DNA from: Lachnoclostridium sp. UBA1781 | Lineage (GTDB): Bacteria; Bacillota; Clostridia; Lachnospirales; Lachnospiraceae | NCBI GenBank assembly: GCA_002315495.1 | Contig: DCGJ01000031.1 | Span: 1-13,208, forward strand | DNA: 13,208 bases | Direction of reading: 5' to 3' | In this document: positions 1 through 7,647 of the stretch, one piece after another | Position numbering within the stretch: the first letter of the stretch is position 1 | How the letters are laid out: each line of letters begins with the position of its first letter | The notes under the pieces: generated by a model | Seen by the model: only the letters and a program-made list of their open reading frames with translations | Databases searched by the model: none | Told to the model about the DNA's origin: nothing | Position numbers and translations under genes: made by a program

Positions 1-310
1 CATTTGCAAAGATGCGCATTTCAATCGGGCGCATAGGAACCCGGCTGGTTGCCGGCTCAATCTCTGCAGGAGATACGCCAAGTTCTCGTGCTACGATTCC
101 TTTTACAAGTCTGGAGCAGGTCTGTCCCTGACATAGTCCCATGCCGGCTCTCAGGTATCTTCTGATCTCCGTCATCGTCCACATTCCGTCGTGAACAGCC
201 TGTCTGATTTCGCCCTTCGTAATCTCCTCACAACGACAAATGAGTATGTCATCGTCAGGTGCCGGAACAAAAGGTCCGATATCTCTTGATCTGTCATTTA
301 CACTGTTCAT
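1..310 (-). CDS. BFD-type [2Fe-2S]-binding small protein, 3' end outside window
   Basis: The first 103 residues are visible; the frame is still open at the window edge. A cysteine pattern typical of the BFD-like [2Fe-2S] domain is present: C25-x-C27 in ICRCEE and C60-x4-C65 in GLCQGQTC, followed by the RPIEMR-type tail often seen at the end of these small subunits. The start is an ATG nine bases after AGGAGG, and the gene begins 12 bases after the stop of the FAD oxidoreductase, so the two are surely co-transcribed. In HcnB/OoxA-type oxidoreductases this domain is normally the C-terminal part of the larger flavoprotein; here it is a separate polypeptide. By analogy with multi-subunit amine or imino-acid dehydrogenases it should carry electrons between flavin centres in the cytoplasm. 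Whether it ends just past the edge or is fused to a further domain cannot be seen. Confidence 0.82.
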   Translation of the reverse strand, partial: MNSVNDRSRDIGPFVPAPDDDILICRCEEITKGEIRQAVHDGMWTMTEIRRYLRAGMGLCQGQTCSRLVKGIVARELGVSPAEIEPATSRVPMRPIEMRIFAN

Positions 311-322
311 TACGATTTCCTC

Positions 323-1903
323 CTACTTTTCAACCTTAAAAAATCTCGCTGTCATCGCGTATTCCTTTGGCACTCTCATGGTCAGAAGATGCGTTTTGTC
401 AAATGCCTTGGCGCTCTTTACCGAAACCACCTCCGCCTTACAGACCGCCTGCCCGTTTCTTCCAAGTGCAATTCCCTTCGTGCCGCTTTCCGGTAACGGA
501 AGAAACTCATACGGAAGGGTTACGGTTGCAGTACCGTCGCCACAATCCTCGTCTACCAAAAAGATTGCCTGACCGGAACAGCTCGCAACACACATACCAC
601 AGTTGATACAATCCCCCTCCTCGGTAACAATCGGAAGGGAAGTAATATTACTGCCAATGGAAATGCACTTCTTCGGACACGCATCCTGACATGGGTTACA
701 AGGAATGTTCTGGGTACACTCAATCACCGGATGAACACCCTTCTTATGGGTAACGCCCGGATAACGCTCAATCTCGTCGTCGGCGATATAACCCTTCTTC
801 AGAAGGTTCATGGAAATATCAATTCCCTCCTCGGTCTTCTCAATCGCCTTACCACGGTTCTTTGGAGCAAACATGCCCTGACGAAGTCCATCCAACGCCT
901 TGTCCATATCCACGAGTTCAGCGTCTCGGGCTTCTTCATCGATATATCCCAGATACTCTGCAGCTACCACACCGGCCATACGGCCTTCAATCATAGCGGA
1001 GGAGGCTTCCTCAATACCGGATACATCGCCTGCCACGAACACACCCGGGATTGATGTACGGCCATACTCGTCACAAATTGGAACCTGTCCGCCTCGTTTT
1101 GGATTATCCTCCATCTTTGCGCCGGCCATTTTCAAAAGCTGTGACATCGGAGACAAACCAACCGCAAGACAAATTGTATCGACATCAAAATGCTTCTCCG
1201 TTCCCGGAATGAACTTAAACTTATCATCGATCTCTGCAATCGTTACGCCGGTAACGCATTTATCGCCGTCTGCTTTCACAATCGTATGAGACAAATAGAA
1301 CGGAACGCCGGTTCTTGCAACCTTTGAGGCATGAACACCGTAGCCACCGACTCTCGGAGCGGCATCTACCAATGCAACAACCTCACAGCCACACTGTAAT
1401 AACTGGAAGGATACCACCAGGCCAACATTTCCGGAGCCAAGCATCAGCACCTTTTTCCCCGGAAGCACCCCGTGAAGATTCATCATGGTCTGGGCGGCAC
1501 CTGCGCCTATCACACCGGGAAGTGTCCAGCCCGGGAAGGTAACCATATTTTCCGCAGCGCCGGTAGCAATAATAACGGCGTCAGCCTTGTAATGGGTAAT
1601 TTCGTCACCCTTCTTTACGACAATCTCCTTATCCTGATAAAGTCCGATTACGGTCGCATTTAACACTACGGAGACACCAACGTCTGCGGCCTCGTCGAGA
1701 AGCTGCTGCCCGATGACAAAGCCTCTGACTTTTGCTCTGTGCTCCTTCGAGCCGAAAAACTTATGAATCTGCTTGAACAGCTGTCCGCCCGGCTTTTCAT
1801 TTTCATCAAATACAACAACCTTGAGGCCTCTCTTTGCCGCTTCAATCGCTGCGGACAAACCGGAAGGACCTGCACCTACAATAATTAAATCAAATCGTTT
1901 CAT
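323..1903 (-). CDS. FAD/NAD-dependent oxidoreductase with C-terminal 2x[4Fe-4S] ferredoxin domain (HcnB/OoxA-like)
   Basis: A 526-residue protein. The N-terminal FAD-binding Rossmann motif is G10-A-G12-P-S-G15, with the acidic end of the second strand at about residues 33-36 and PGGQ at 38-41. A second dinucleotide motif, GSGNVG (156-161), fits NAD(P) binding, and VAGDVSG (290-296) is the usual flavin-closing motif of class I/II pyridine nucleotide oxidoreductases. Residues about 395-445 form a bacterial ferredoxin-like domain: C396, C402, C405, C409-P for one cluster, with an unusual first spacing, and C432-x2-C435-x2-C438-x3-C442 for the other. The N-terminal half resembles the alpha subunits of hydrogen cyanide synthase, opine oxidase and D-hydroxyproline dehydrogenase, which accept electrons from the substrate-oxidising flavoprotein. 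Those proteins usually end in a BFD [2Fe-2S] domain; here that part is encoded by the next gene. It starts 12 bases after the HcnA-like gene. The family is clear; the substrate is unknown. Confidence 0.88.
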   Translation of the reverse strand: MKRFDLIIVGAGPSGLSAAIEAAKRGLKVVVFDENEKPGGQLFKQIHKFFGSKEHRAKVRGFVIGQQLLDEAADVGVSVVLNATVIGLYQDKEIVVKKGDEITHYKADAVIIATGAAENMVTFPGWTLPGVIGAGAAQTMMNLHGVLPGKKVLMLGSGNVGLVVSFQLLQCGCEVVALVDAAPRVGGYGVHASKVARTGVPFYLSHTIVKADGDKCVTGVTIAEIDDKFKFIPGTEKHFDVDTICLAVGLSPMSQLLKMAGAKMEDNPKRGGQVPICDEYGRTSIPGVFVAGDVSGIEEASSAMIEGRMAGVVAAEYLGYIDEEARDAELVDMDKALDGLRQGMFAPKNRGKAIEKTEEGIDISMNLLKKGYIADDEIERYPGVTHKKGVHPVIECTQNIPCNPCQDACPKKCISIGSNITSLPIVTEEGDCINCGMCVASCSGQAIFLVDEDCGDGTATVTLPYEFLPLPESGTKGIALGRNGQAVCKAEVVSVKSAKAFDKTHLLTMRVPKEYAMTARFFKVEK

Positions 1904-1915
1904 TGTCCTGTCCTC

Positions 1916-2242
1916 CTATTGTTCCTCAAATGGCTTCCCCGATACTCCATACTGCGTCTGTACGACCATTCCTGCTTTTAACGGGGTAATGCACGTTCTT
2001 ACATTCGGCACACCGTCTACAATCATGACACAGTCCGTGCATCGTCCGATGGCACAAAAGATACCTCTTGGTTTATGTTCCTTCTGCGTATATCTGTGAA
2101 CCATAACCTCTGCGGCCTTCAAAGCTGCAGCAATCGGCTCCCCCTCATATCCCTTGATTTCCTTACCGTCGAAGGTAAAGGTTACGAGTTCACCTTTTTC
2201 CTGTACTCCAAGGATTGGATGTTCTGCAATTCTTTCTGCCAT
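1916..2242 (-). CDS. Small [2Fe-2S] ferredoxin-fold subunit, HcnA-like
   Basis: A 108-residue protein of the HcnA/LhpF/N-terminal-SoxA type. Cysteines C63-x4-C68-x2-C71-x12-C84 in the context GRCTDC and DGVPNVRTC are the plant-type [2Fe-2S] binding set of this family. It has no catalytic domain and should act as the small electron-transfer subunit of a multi-subunit amine or imino-acid dehydrogenase. I chose the ATG at 2242 because AGAGGAG lies nine bases upstream. The frame can be extended to a TTG at 2272, but that codon has no good ribosome binding site. It lies 40 bases after the ornithine cyclodeaminase-like gene and 12 before the FAD oxidoreductase gene, consistent with one mRNA. Confidence 0.87.
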   Translation of the reverse strand: MAERIAEHPILGVQEKGELVTFTFDGKEIKGYEGEPIAAALKAAEVMVHRYTQKEHKPRGIFCAIGRCTDCVMIVDGVPNVRTCITPLKAGMVVQTQYGVSGKPFEEQ

Positions 2243-2282
2243 AGTATCTGACTCCTCTCTTGTAGGGATCAAGCCGATAAGC

Positions 2283-3416
2283 TTAGTGCATATCCGGCTC
2301 GTTCCATAATCTTAATTTGGTTCCAAGGCCTAAGCGCAAGGCATTTTCATAACAAATCTTGCCCCAGGCAACATCCTCTACCGGCATACCGCCGACAGAA
2401 TATACAAAAATCTGGTCCTCACTGACACGCCCCGGTTTCTTTCCGAAAATGATGTCGCCAAGATCAATAATCTCGTCCATCGTAATAATTCCGTCGTGTG
2501 CCATATCCGTGAACTTTGAACCAATGATGTTATTTGCACCAAAGGACGGATACGTGAACTCCTCGGCCCATGCTTCGTACAGCTTAATGTTATCGACGAC
2601 CAAGGTGCAGGTCTCCAGCTCCTCGGAATCCATGTCAAATGCGCTGAGACCAATCAACACGGCACCCGGTTTAATCCACTCCTTCTTTACAAACGGATAG
2701 GTGGACGGATCACAGCTGCCGGAGTTTGCAAAGGAAATGACATCACTGTCTCGCACCAGCTCCTCCACGGTATCAACGGCTGTGATGGACTTAAGTGTCG
2801 GATACTCTGCCTTAACATATTCCATAAACTTCTCGAGAGAAGCTTTCCCTCGACCCTTCACCTTTACGGTATCAATATCCGGACAAGCTGACATAATTGC
2901 CGCCAGCGAGGTTTTTCCCATAACGCCCGGTCCACAGATGGCACAAACCTTTGCGCCTTTATTTACCAGATATTTGGCTCCGACACCCGGAATCGCTCCT
3001 GTTCGATACGCGCTCAATAAGTTTGCACTCATTAGCGCCAACGGAGCACCCGTGTCCTTATCGTTCAGCATTACAGTAAGAATGGATCTCGGAAGACCCT
3101 TCTCACGGTTTGCCATATTCGAGCCGTACCACTTCATGCCCATCAGATCAAATGGTCCTCCGATGTACGCCGGCATCGCCATGAATCTTCGATCATCGCC
3201 CTCATCTAACGGCATATTTGGAAATGGAGAGCTTGTCGGGAAGGACACCTGGCTGCCGTGGGAGTTATGATTTTCACCACCCATAACATAATCACCTGCA
3301 TTCAGACACTTAATTACTTCCTCCATCGCTTCTATACATCCGGCCATGTCCTTTACCCCGGCCTTAATCATGTCTTCCTCGCTTAAAAACAGAAAATCAA
3401 TTGTCGGATAACTCAT
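2283..3416 (-). CDS. Ornithine cyclodeaminase/mu-crystallin family protein, copy 1
   Basis: A 377-residue protein of the ornithine cyclodeaminase (OCD)/mu-crystallin family. The Rossmann motif C-G162-P-G164-V-M-G167 is intact. The family hallmark RTGA (138-141), preceded by SANLLSAY, and the lysine K95 in MGMKWYGSN, at the place of the substrate-binding lysine of OCD, are visible. Family members cyclise ornithine to proline, reduce cyclic imines such as pyrroline-2-carboxylate, or act on opines. I recall this subgroup being named tyramine oxidase subunit B in automatic annotation, a name whose experimental basis I cannot verify. The start at 3416 is preceded by AGGAAG at nine bases; an in-frame extension to 3503 would run through the leader hairpin and is unlikely. 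It heads the left operon and is a close paralogue of the gene at 3609-4757. Confidence 0.85.
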   Translation of the reverse strand: MSYPTIDFLFLSEEDMIKAGVKDMAGCIEAMEEVIKCLNAGDYVMGGENHNSHGSQVSFPTSSPFPNMPLDEGDDRRFMAMPAYIGGPFDLMGMKWYGSNMANREKGLPRSILTVMLNDKDTGAPLALMSANLLSAYRTGAIPGVGAKYLVNKGAKVCAICGPGVMGKTSLAAIMSACPDIDTVKVKGRGKASLEKFMEYVKAEYPTLKSITAVDTVEELVRDSDVISFANSGSCDPSTYPFVKKEWIKPGAVLIGLSAFDMDSEELETCTLVVDNIKLYEAWAEEFTYPSFGANNIIGSKFTDMAHDGIITMDEIIDLGDIIFGKKPGRVSEDQIFVYSVGGMPVEDVAWGKICYENALRLGLGTKLRLWNEPDMH

Positions 3417-3469
3417 ATTCTCACTCTTCCTTTCCCGGTCAACCTGTACGGGTTCGGCCCCTTTATGAA

Positions 3470-3514
3470 TTAAAAAGGCAAATGGACTGAAGATATAGCC
3501 CATTTGCCTTTCAT
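3470..3514 (-). other. Possible 14-codon leader ORF overlapping the terminator hairpin
   Basis: ATG to TAA encoding MKGKWAISSVHLPF. It spans the whole terminator hairpin, with the stop codon at the end of the U-tract. The A of the ATG is seven bases beyond the predicted -10 box, so the mRNA could be leaderless. There is no ribosome binding site, and a hairpin between such arms can contain a short frame by chance. Low confidence. Confidence 0.2.
3471..3511 (-). terminator. Intrinsic terminator in leader of copy 1 OCD-like gene
   Basis: Perfect 12-bp inverted repeat, arms 3474-3485 and 3500-3511 (AAAGGCAAATGG on the minus strand), loop of 14, followed on the minus strand by a T-run. It lies 98 bases after the upstream gene's stop but only about 55 before the next ATG, and downstream of a predicted promoter, so it may be a leader attenuator and not a simple end-of-gene terminator. 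Confidence 0.75.
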
Positions 3515-3520
3515 GTCATT

Positions 3521-3549
3521 AATCTACACCCTGAGTAGTATTTCATCAA
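3521..3549 (-). promoter_or_regulatory. Predicted sigma-A promoter of the left (amine dehydrogenase) operon
   Basis: -35 TTGATG (3544-3549), 17-base spacer, -10 TAGATT (3521-3526). Each box matches four of six consensus bases, which alone would be weak. The call is strengthened because a shared 13-mer lies exactly 12 bases upstream of the -35 box, as at the PII operon promoter. Predicted start near 3514. Confidence 0.55.
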
Positions 3550-3561
3550 TTACTTACATAC

Positions 3562-3609
3562 ACCATTTTTCTACTTAATTCGTGTTCCTTCTGCTCCTTT
3601 TTAAGTAGT
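3562..3609 (-). promoter_or_regulatory. Candidate two-part operator B
   Basis: On the minus strand ACTACTTAAAAAG (3597-3609) and GTAGAAAAATGGT (3562-3574) are separated by 22 bases. Both 13-mers recur, in the same order and orientation, at 9288-9315 with a gap of 2. The outer ends also form an inverted repeat (CTACTTAA at 3571-3578 against TTAAGTAG at 3601-3608). The site touches the stop codon of the upstream gene and sits just upstream of the predicted -35 box, the position expected for an activator. The LuxR-type protein at 9317-10066 is the suggested binder; this is inference. Confidence 0.6.
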
Positions 3610-4757
3610 TATTTCATGTATGGTTCATCCCAAAGGTTTAGTTTTGTTCCGATGCCAAGCTCCAGCGCCTTTTGGTAGCAATCATAGCCCCAGGCAATAT
3701 CTTCAATTGGCATACCACCGCTGCAGCACATAACAATTTCATCCTTGGACTGTCTGCCCGGAGTCACCCCATTTACGATATCACACAGATTAAGCACACG
3801 CTCTCTCGGAATCTTTCCTTCTCTTACAAGATGAATAAAATGGATACCCATAATGACCCACTCACGCTTGTTGCCAAGTTCATCTACCGGTCCTCTGGCG
3901 ATAAAGTTGTTCATATATTTGTCGTACATACCATAGTTGTCAACAACCATTGTGGTGCCCATCAGTTCATCGAAGTTGCGATACAGGAAGCTTCCCATAC
4001 TGAACACAGCGGCGCCCTTCTTAAACCAGTCGAGGTGGAATTCTTCTGCCTTGTCGAGCGTTACCGACATCGCTTCGCTTACGACATCCGCATCCCGACA
4101 AGCCTGCTCTAACGTCTCGCAGATTTCAATTTCCTTTACCTGCGGGTATTTTTCTTCGACAAATGCCTTGAATGCCAAGGTCGATGCTGAAGTTGGAGAG
4201 CTTCCCTTGATTTTCACCTTCTCAATTTCCGGAAGAACCGCCATGTAGCACATCAGGGCGCATTTATTGATCACACCCGGTCCAAGAATCGAGAGCACCT
4301 TCGAATCCTTGTTTGCAAGATAAGAAGCTGCCATTGCAGGCATTGCACCGGTTCTCATAGCGCTTAGCAGGTTTGCGGACATATAAGCAATCGGCGCACC
4401 GGTATCAACATCATTTAGGGTTGCCATCAAAATGGATCTCGGAAGCCCGTTTTTGATATTGTCATGGTTCGATCCGTACCACTTCTGTCCGGCCATATGG
4501 AAGCGTCCGCCGAGATACGCCGGCATGGCATTAAAACGTCGGTCAGGACCATTATCCAAAGGAAACCCTTCTATGTCCCTGGCCTTCGGGAAATTCATCT
4601 GAAGACCATGCTCATCGTTCTTCGGCCCTCCAAGAAGGAAATCCCCTTTTCCAAACAGGCTCATAACATCACGCATCGCCTCAACACATCCTGCGGCGTT
4701 CAAAACGCCTGCATCAATCATATCTTTTTCGCTTAAGTATAAAAAATCAATAGCCAT
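3609..4757 (-). CDS. Ornithine cyclodeaminase/mu-crystallin family protein, copy 2
   Basis: A 382-residue paralogue of the protein at 2283-3416, sharing long blocks (KWYGSN, GLPRSIL, SANLLSA, RTGA, SGGMPIEDIAWG, the C-terminal WDEP). The lysine K92 of the OCD family is kept. The Rossmann loop reads L-G159-P-G161-V-I-N164, so the third glycine of GxGxxG is replaced by asparagine; nucleotide binding may be altered or lost, and the two copies could form a heteromer in which only one binds NAD(P). The start at 4757 follows AGGAGA by eight bases; an upstream in-frame extension to 4817 would cross a GC-rich hairpin and is rejected. It is 89 bases after potD and is probably the last gene of the transport operon, since a new promoter begins at its stop codon. 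Confidence 0.85.
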   Translation of the reverse strand: MAIDFLYLSEKDMIDAGVLNAAGCVEAMRDVMSLFGKGDFLLGGPKNDEHGLQMNFPKARDIEGFPLDNGPDRRFNAMPAYLGGRFHMAGQKWYGSNHDNIKNGLPRSILMATLNDVDTGAPIAYMSANLLSAMRTGAMPAMAASYLANKDSKVLSILGPGVINKCALMCYMAVLPEIEKVKIKGSSPTSASTLAFKAFVEEKYPQVKEIEICETLEQACRDADVVSEAMSVTLDKAEEFHLDWFKKGAAVFSMGSFLYRNFDELMGTTMVVDNYGMYDKYMNNFIARGPVDELGNKREWVIMGIHFIHLVREGKIPRERVLNLCDIVNGVTPGRQSKDEIVMCCSGGMPIEDIAWGYDCYQKALELGIGTKLNLWDEPYMK

Positions 4758-4777
4758 AATCTTTCTCCTATAACAAT

Positions 4778-4806
4778 GCCCGGAACAGCGAAGTTCTGTC
4801 CCGGGC
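4778..4806 (-). other. GC-rich intercistronic stem-loop between potD and copy 2 OCD-like gene
   Basis: Arms 4778-4788 and 4796-4806 pair over 11 bp as RNA (one G-U), loop of seven. The following bases on the minus strand, ATTGTTAT, are not a convincing U-tract. It could be a weak terminator of the pot genes, or an mRNA-stabilising or processing hairpin. I see no good promoter between potD and the next gene, so read-through is likely. Confidence 0.6.
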
Positions 4807-4846
4807 TTCCTTGTCAAAACAAAATGTTTATACTGTTTTTTAGATC

Positions 4847-5905
4847 TTACTTCTTAAGTTTGGTCCACATTTCGCTGTAGATATCCAGAACATCGCTGTC
4901 CAGGTTCTCTACATAACTTCCCTTTGCAACATCTGCTGCCGGCGGGTTCTTTGCAGGGTTACTGCTGTACTCGTCACCCATCTTTGCAATTGCGTCGGTA
5001 TTCGCACACAGGTACGGGAACTCTTCCAAAACGAGGGCCATGTTCTCCGGGTCCATAATAAAGTTAATCCACTTTAACGCATTTTCATAATTCGGAGATT
5101 CCTTTGTAATTACCCAATTATCAAAGAACAGGTAAGCACCTTCCTCCGGATAGATAACCTTGATTGTGGAAACCTCTTCCATTGCCATTGCAACCTCCGC
5201 ACTCCAGATCATACCTACAGAACAGTCACCGGAAATGAGGGCACTCTTCGGAGAGTCGGAATCATACAGTACGATGTTATCCTTCAATTCCATCAATCGA
5301 TCGGAAATCTCCGCAAGCTTATCCGGGTCGGTCTCATTCATATCGTAGCCCATCGACTTTGCAGTGATACCGATTACGGCACGGAAGTCATCAAGTACTA
5401 CAAGCTGACCTTTCAGCGCCGGATCAAACAAGTCTGCGTAGCTCGTAATCTCCATATCTACCTTTGCGGTATTGACTGCAATTGCACCGGCACCTCCCAT
5501 ATACGGTACGGAATAAACATTGCCCGGGTCATAGGATGGATTCTTATAGCTATCGCCAATATGTGAGAAGTTTGGAAGCTTGTCAAAATCAAGTTCCTTC
5601 AGCATTCCCTGTGCAATCAGCTGCGCAACCATATAATCACTTGGGTTAAGGACATCGTACGCACCGGCGGTTTCAGACTTAACCTTTGCAAGCATATCCT
5701 CATTCGAAGAATATGTAGAAACATTAACCTTGATACCGGTTTCTTTCTCGAACTTTTCCACTACGGAATCCGGCAGATACTCAGTCCAGACAAACAAGTT
5801 CAATTCTCCGTTTGAGCCGGCCTTTTCACCTGACGAGCCGCATCCTGTCAGGCAGGAAGCCAAAAGAAATACGGATACCAATGCTGCTAAAAATCTCTTC
5901 TTCAT
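4847..5905 (-). CDS. potD: Polyamine-family ABC transporter substrate-binding lipoprotein
   Basis: A 352-residue PotD-type solute-binding protein. The N-terminus is a lipoprotein signal: KKR, a hydrophobic stretch, then two overlapping lipoboxes, LASC (C18) and LTGC (C22); either cysteine could be lipidated, so the protein should be anchored to the outer face of the membrane. The mature part keeps the PotD hallmarks VWTEY (W40), GAYDVLNPSDYMV, GMIW (W234) and the NFIMDP-type C-terminal helix. Compared from memory with E. coli PotD, D173 corresponds to D168 and D262 to D257, but E171 corresponds to A176 and W255 to F260. These are spermidine contacts, so the ligand may be a shorter or differently charged amine. 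Start follows AAGGAGG by eight bases; 25 bases after potC. Confidence 0.9.
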   Translation of the reverse strand: MKKRFLAALVSVFLLASCLTGCGSSGEKAGSNGELNLFVWTEYLPDSVVEKFEKETGIKVNVSTYSSNEDMLAKVKSETAGAYDVLNPSDYMVAQLIAQGMLKELDFDKLPNFSHIGDSYKNPSYDPGNVYSVPYMGGAGAIAVNTAKVDMEITSYADLFDPALKGQLVVLDDFRAVIGITAKSMGYDMNETDPDKLAEISDRLMELKDNIVLYDSDSPKSALISGDCSVGMIWSAEVAMAMEEVSTIKVIYPEEGAYLFFDNWVITKESPNYENALKWINFIMDPENMALVLEEFPYLCANTDAIAKMGDEYSSNPAKNPPAADVAKGSYVENLDSDVLDIYSEMWTKLKK

Positions 5906-5930
5906 AATGAATACCTCCTTAAATCTGTAT

Positions 5931-6734
5931 TCAGACTTTTTTATGCTTGCCGGATAAGATTCCGCTCTGGGTAATGAATACCAACACGATGGTTCCGAGA
6001 AGAACTAACGTGGAGAGCGCATTTACATCCGGAGAAACACCACTCTTAATACTTTCCATAACCTTTAACGGATATGTCTTGGTCTGTCCGTTTACGAAGT
6101 AGCTGATGATGACATCATCAATGGAAAGGGTAAATGCCAGCAACGCACCACCTGCGATACCGGGTGCCAGGACCGGCAATGTAATCTCGAAGAAGGTTAC
6201 GATACGATTCGCACCAAGGTCCATGCTGGCTTCTTCAATGGATTTGTCGTAACCCGATAAGCGGGCACGAACATTGAAGATCACATACGGTACACTAAAG
6301 CTCACATGGGAAAGTACCAGCGTAAGCATACCTCTCGGAATATTGGCATTTGAGAAAATCGTAAGCAATGCGATACCAATGACGATTTCCGGAATAACGA
6401 CCGGAATGTACAACAGGGCGTTGATAATTCCTTTTCCTTTAAACTTGTATCGGTAAATGCCGACCGCAGCCAAAGTTCCGATAATCGTGGAAAGAACCGT
6501 GCTGAGTACGGCAATCAGAATCGTGTTGCCGAAGGACTCCAACAAGGCTGTGTTGTCCCAAAGCTTTGAGTACCAGTCTAAAGTGAAACCCTTCCAGCTC
6601 AGATACGGTTTTCTTGTTGTTGCGTTAAAGGAGTTGGTTACCACAACGAAGATCGGAAGGAACAGGAACAGATACACCATCGTACAAAAGACGATACCGA
6701 TTCTCTTTTTTCTTTTTTCTTTCTTTACTTTCAT
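5931..6734 (-). CDS. potC: Polyamine-family ABC transporter permease PotC
   Basis: A 267-residue membrane protein with about six hydrophobic segments, the first at roughly residues 12-33, after a lysine/arginine-rich N-terminus. The binding-protein-dependent permease EAA loop reads EASMDLGANRIVTFFEITLP (about 166-185), which docks to the ATPase. It pairs with the PotB-like permease to form the channel for the ligand delivered by the PotD-like lipoprotein. The length is normal for the family. The start has AGGAGG ten bases upstream, and the gene follows potB by 12 bases. Confidence 0.93.
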   Translation of the reverse strand: MKVKKEKRKKRIGIVFCTMVYLFLFLPIFVVVTNSFNATTRKPYLSWKGFTLDWYSKLWDNTALLESFGNTILIAVLSTVLSTIIGTLAAVGIYRYKFKGKGIINALLYIPVVIPEIVIGIALLTIFSNANIPRGMLTLVLSHVSFSVPYVIFNVRARLSGYDKSIEEASMDLGANRIVTFFEITLPVLAPGIAGGALLAFTLSIDDVIISYFVNGQTKTYPLKVMESIKSGVSPDVNALSTLVLLGTIVLVFITQSGILSGKHKKV

Positions 6735-6746
6735 AAGAGAAGCCTC

Positions 6747-7622
6747 CTATACTCCCAGATTGTCCATATCGCCGCCGGCCTTCTGGTAGCATTTTACCAA
6801 AAGCAGCGTGACCAAAATCAGGATAATGGAAAGGGCTGCACCAAGCGGCCAGTTATTCGCACTCTTGAACTGTCGTTCAATCAGGTTACCAATCATATCT
6901 GTGTTGCCGCCGCCAAGAATATTGGATACGAAGAAATATCCGAGACACGGAATAAATACCATGATACATCCGGAAAAGATTCCGCTTGCCGTTAGTGGAA
7001 TGATAACCTCAAACAAGGTTCGAATCGGCTTTGCACCAAGGTCACTGGAAGCCTCCAACAAACTTCCGTCCAGCTTCTCAATTGCGGTATAAAGCGGAAG
7101 TACCATGAACGGAATGAAGCAATACACCATACCTAACACGGTGGTTCCGGTTTTATACAGGAAGGAAATCGGCTCGTCTATAATGTGAAGAGACATCAAA
7201 ATGGAATTCAACCACCCGGTATTACCGAGGAAGGATCTCCAGCCGTAGATACGAATCAGAGAGTTCGTCCAAAACGGAATGATGACCAACATATAGAGAA
7301 GCTTTTTCTTCTTGCTCTTCGTTCTTGCGATAACATACGAAAACGGATATCCGATTAAGACGCAGAGAACAGTTGTAAAGAATGCAATCAAAAGTGATTG
7401 TCCATAGATTTTCAGGTAATCCGCCGATACCAGCTTACGGTAGTTTTCAGCGGTGAACTTGTGCACTACATTGTAATATTCATCCGTCTGACAGAAGCTC
7501 ATAACAGCGACTAAAATCAGCGGAACAACAACCAGAAACACAAGGAGTACTGCCACAGGTCCTACCGTAACGATTGCAGGCATTGTATTCGATTTGAATT
7601 CATGCTTTGAGATTTTACTCAT
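6747..7622 (-). CDS. potB: Polyamine-family ABC transporter permease PotB
   Basis: A 291-residue membrane protein with a long first hydrophobic segment (about residues 15-43) and five more. The EAA loop reads EASSDLGAKPIRTLFEVIIP, followed by the LTASGI turn typical of this permease family. Its length and order in the operon (A-B-C-D) match E. coli potABCD. The ribosome binding site, AAAGGTG, is weaker than that of its neighbours. It starts 25 bases after potA and ends 12 before potC. Confidence 0.93.
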   Translation of the reverse strand: MSKISKHEFKSNTMPAIVTVGPVAVLLVFLVVVPLILVAVMSFCQTDEYYNVVHKFTAENYRKLVSADYLKIYGQSLLIAFFTTVLCVLIGYPFSYVIARTKSKKKKLLYMLVIIPFWTNSLIRIYGWRSFLGNTGWLNSILMSLHIIDEPISFLYKTGTTVLGMVYCFIPFMVLPLYTAIEKLDGSLLEASSDLGAKPIRTLFEVIIPLTASGIFSGCIMVFIPCLGYFFVSNILGGGNTDMIGNLIERQFKSANNWPLGAALSIILILVTLLLVKCYQKAGGDMDNLGV

Positions 7623-7647
7623 CTATACCACACCTTTCATCGTTTAT

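Noticed and set aside
3417..3503. Longer N-terminus of OCD-like copy 1
   Set aside because: The extension is encoded by the terminator hairpin and leader, has no family similarity, and the ATG at 3416 has a ribosome binding site.
4758..4817. Longer N-terminus of OCD-like copy 2
   Set aside because: It crosses the GC-rich intercistronic stem-loop and has no ribosome binding site; AGGAGA before the ATG at 4757 decides the start.
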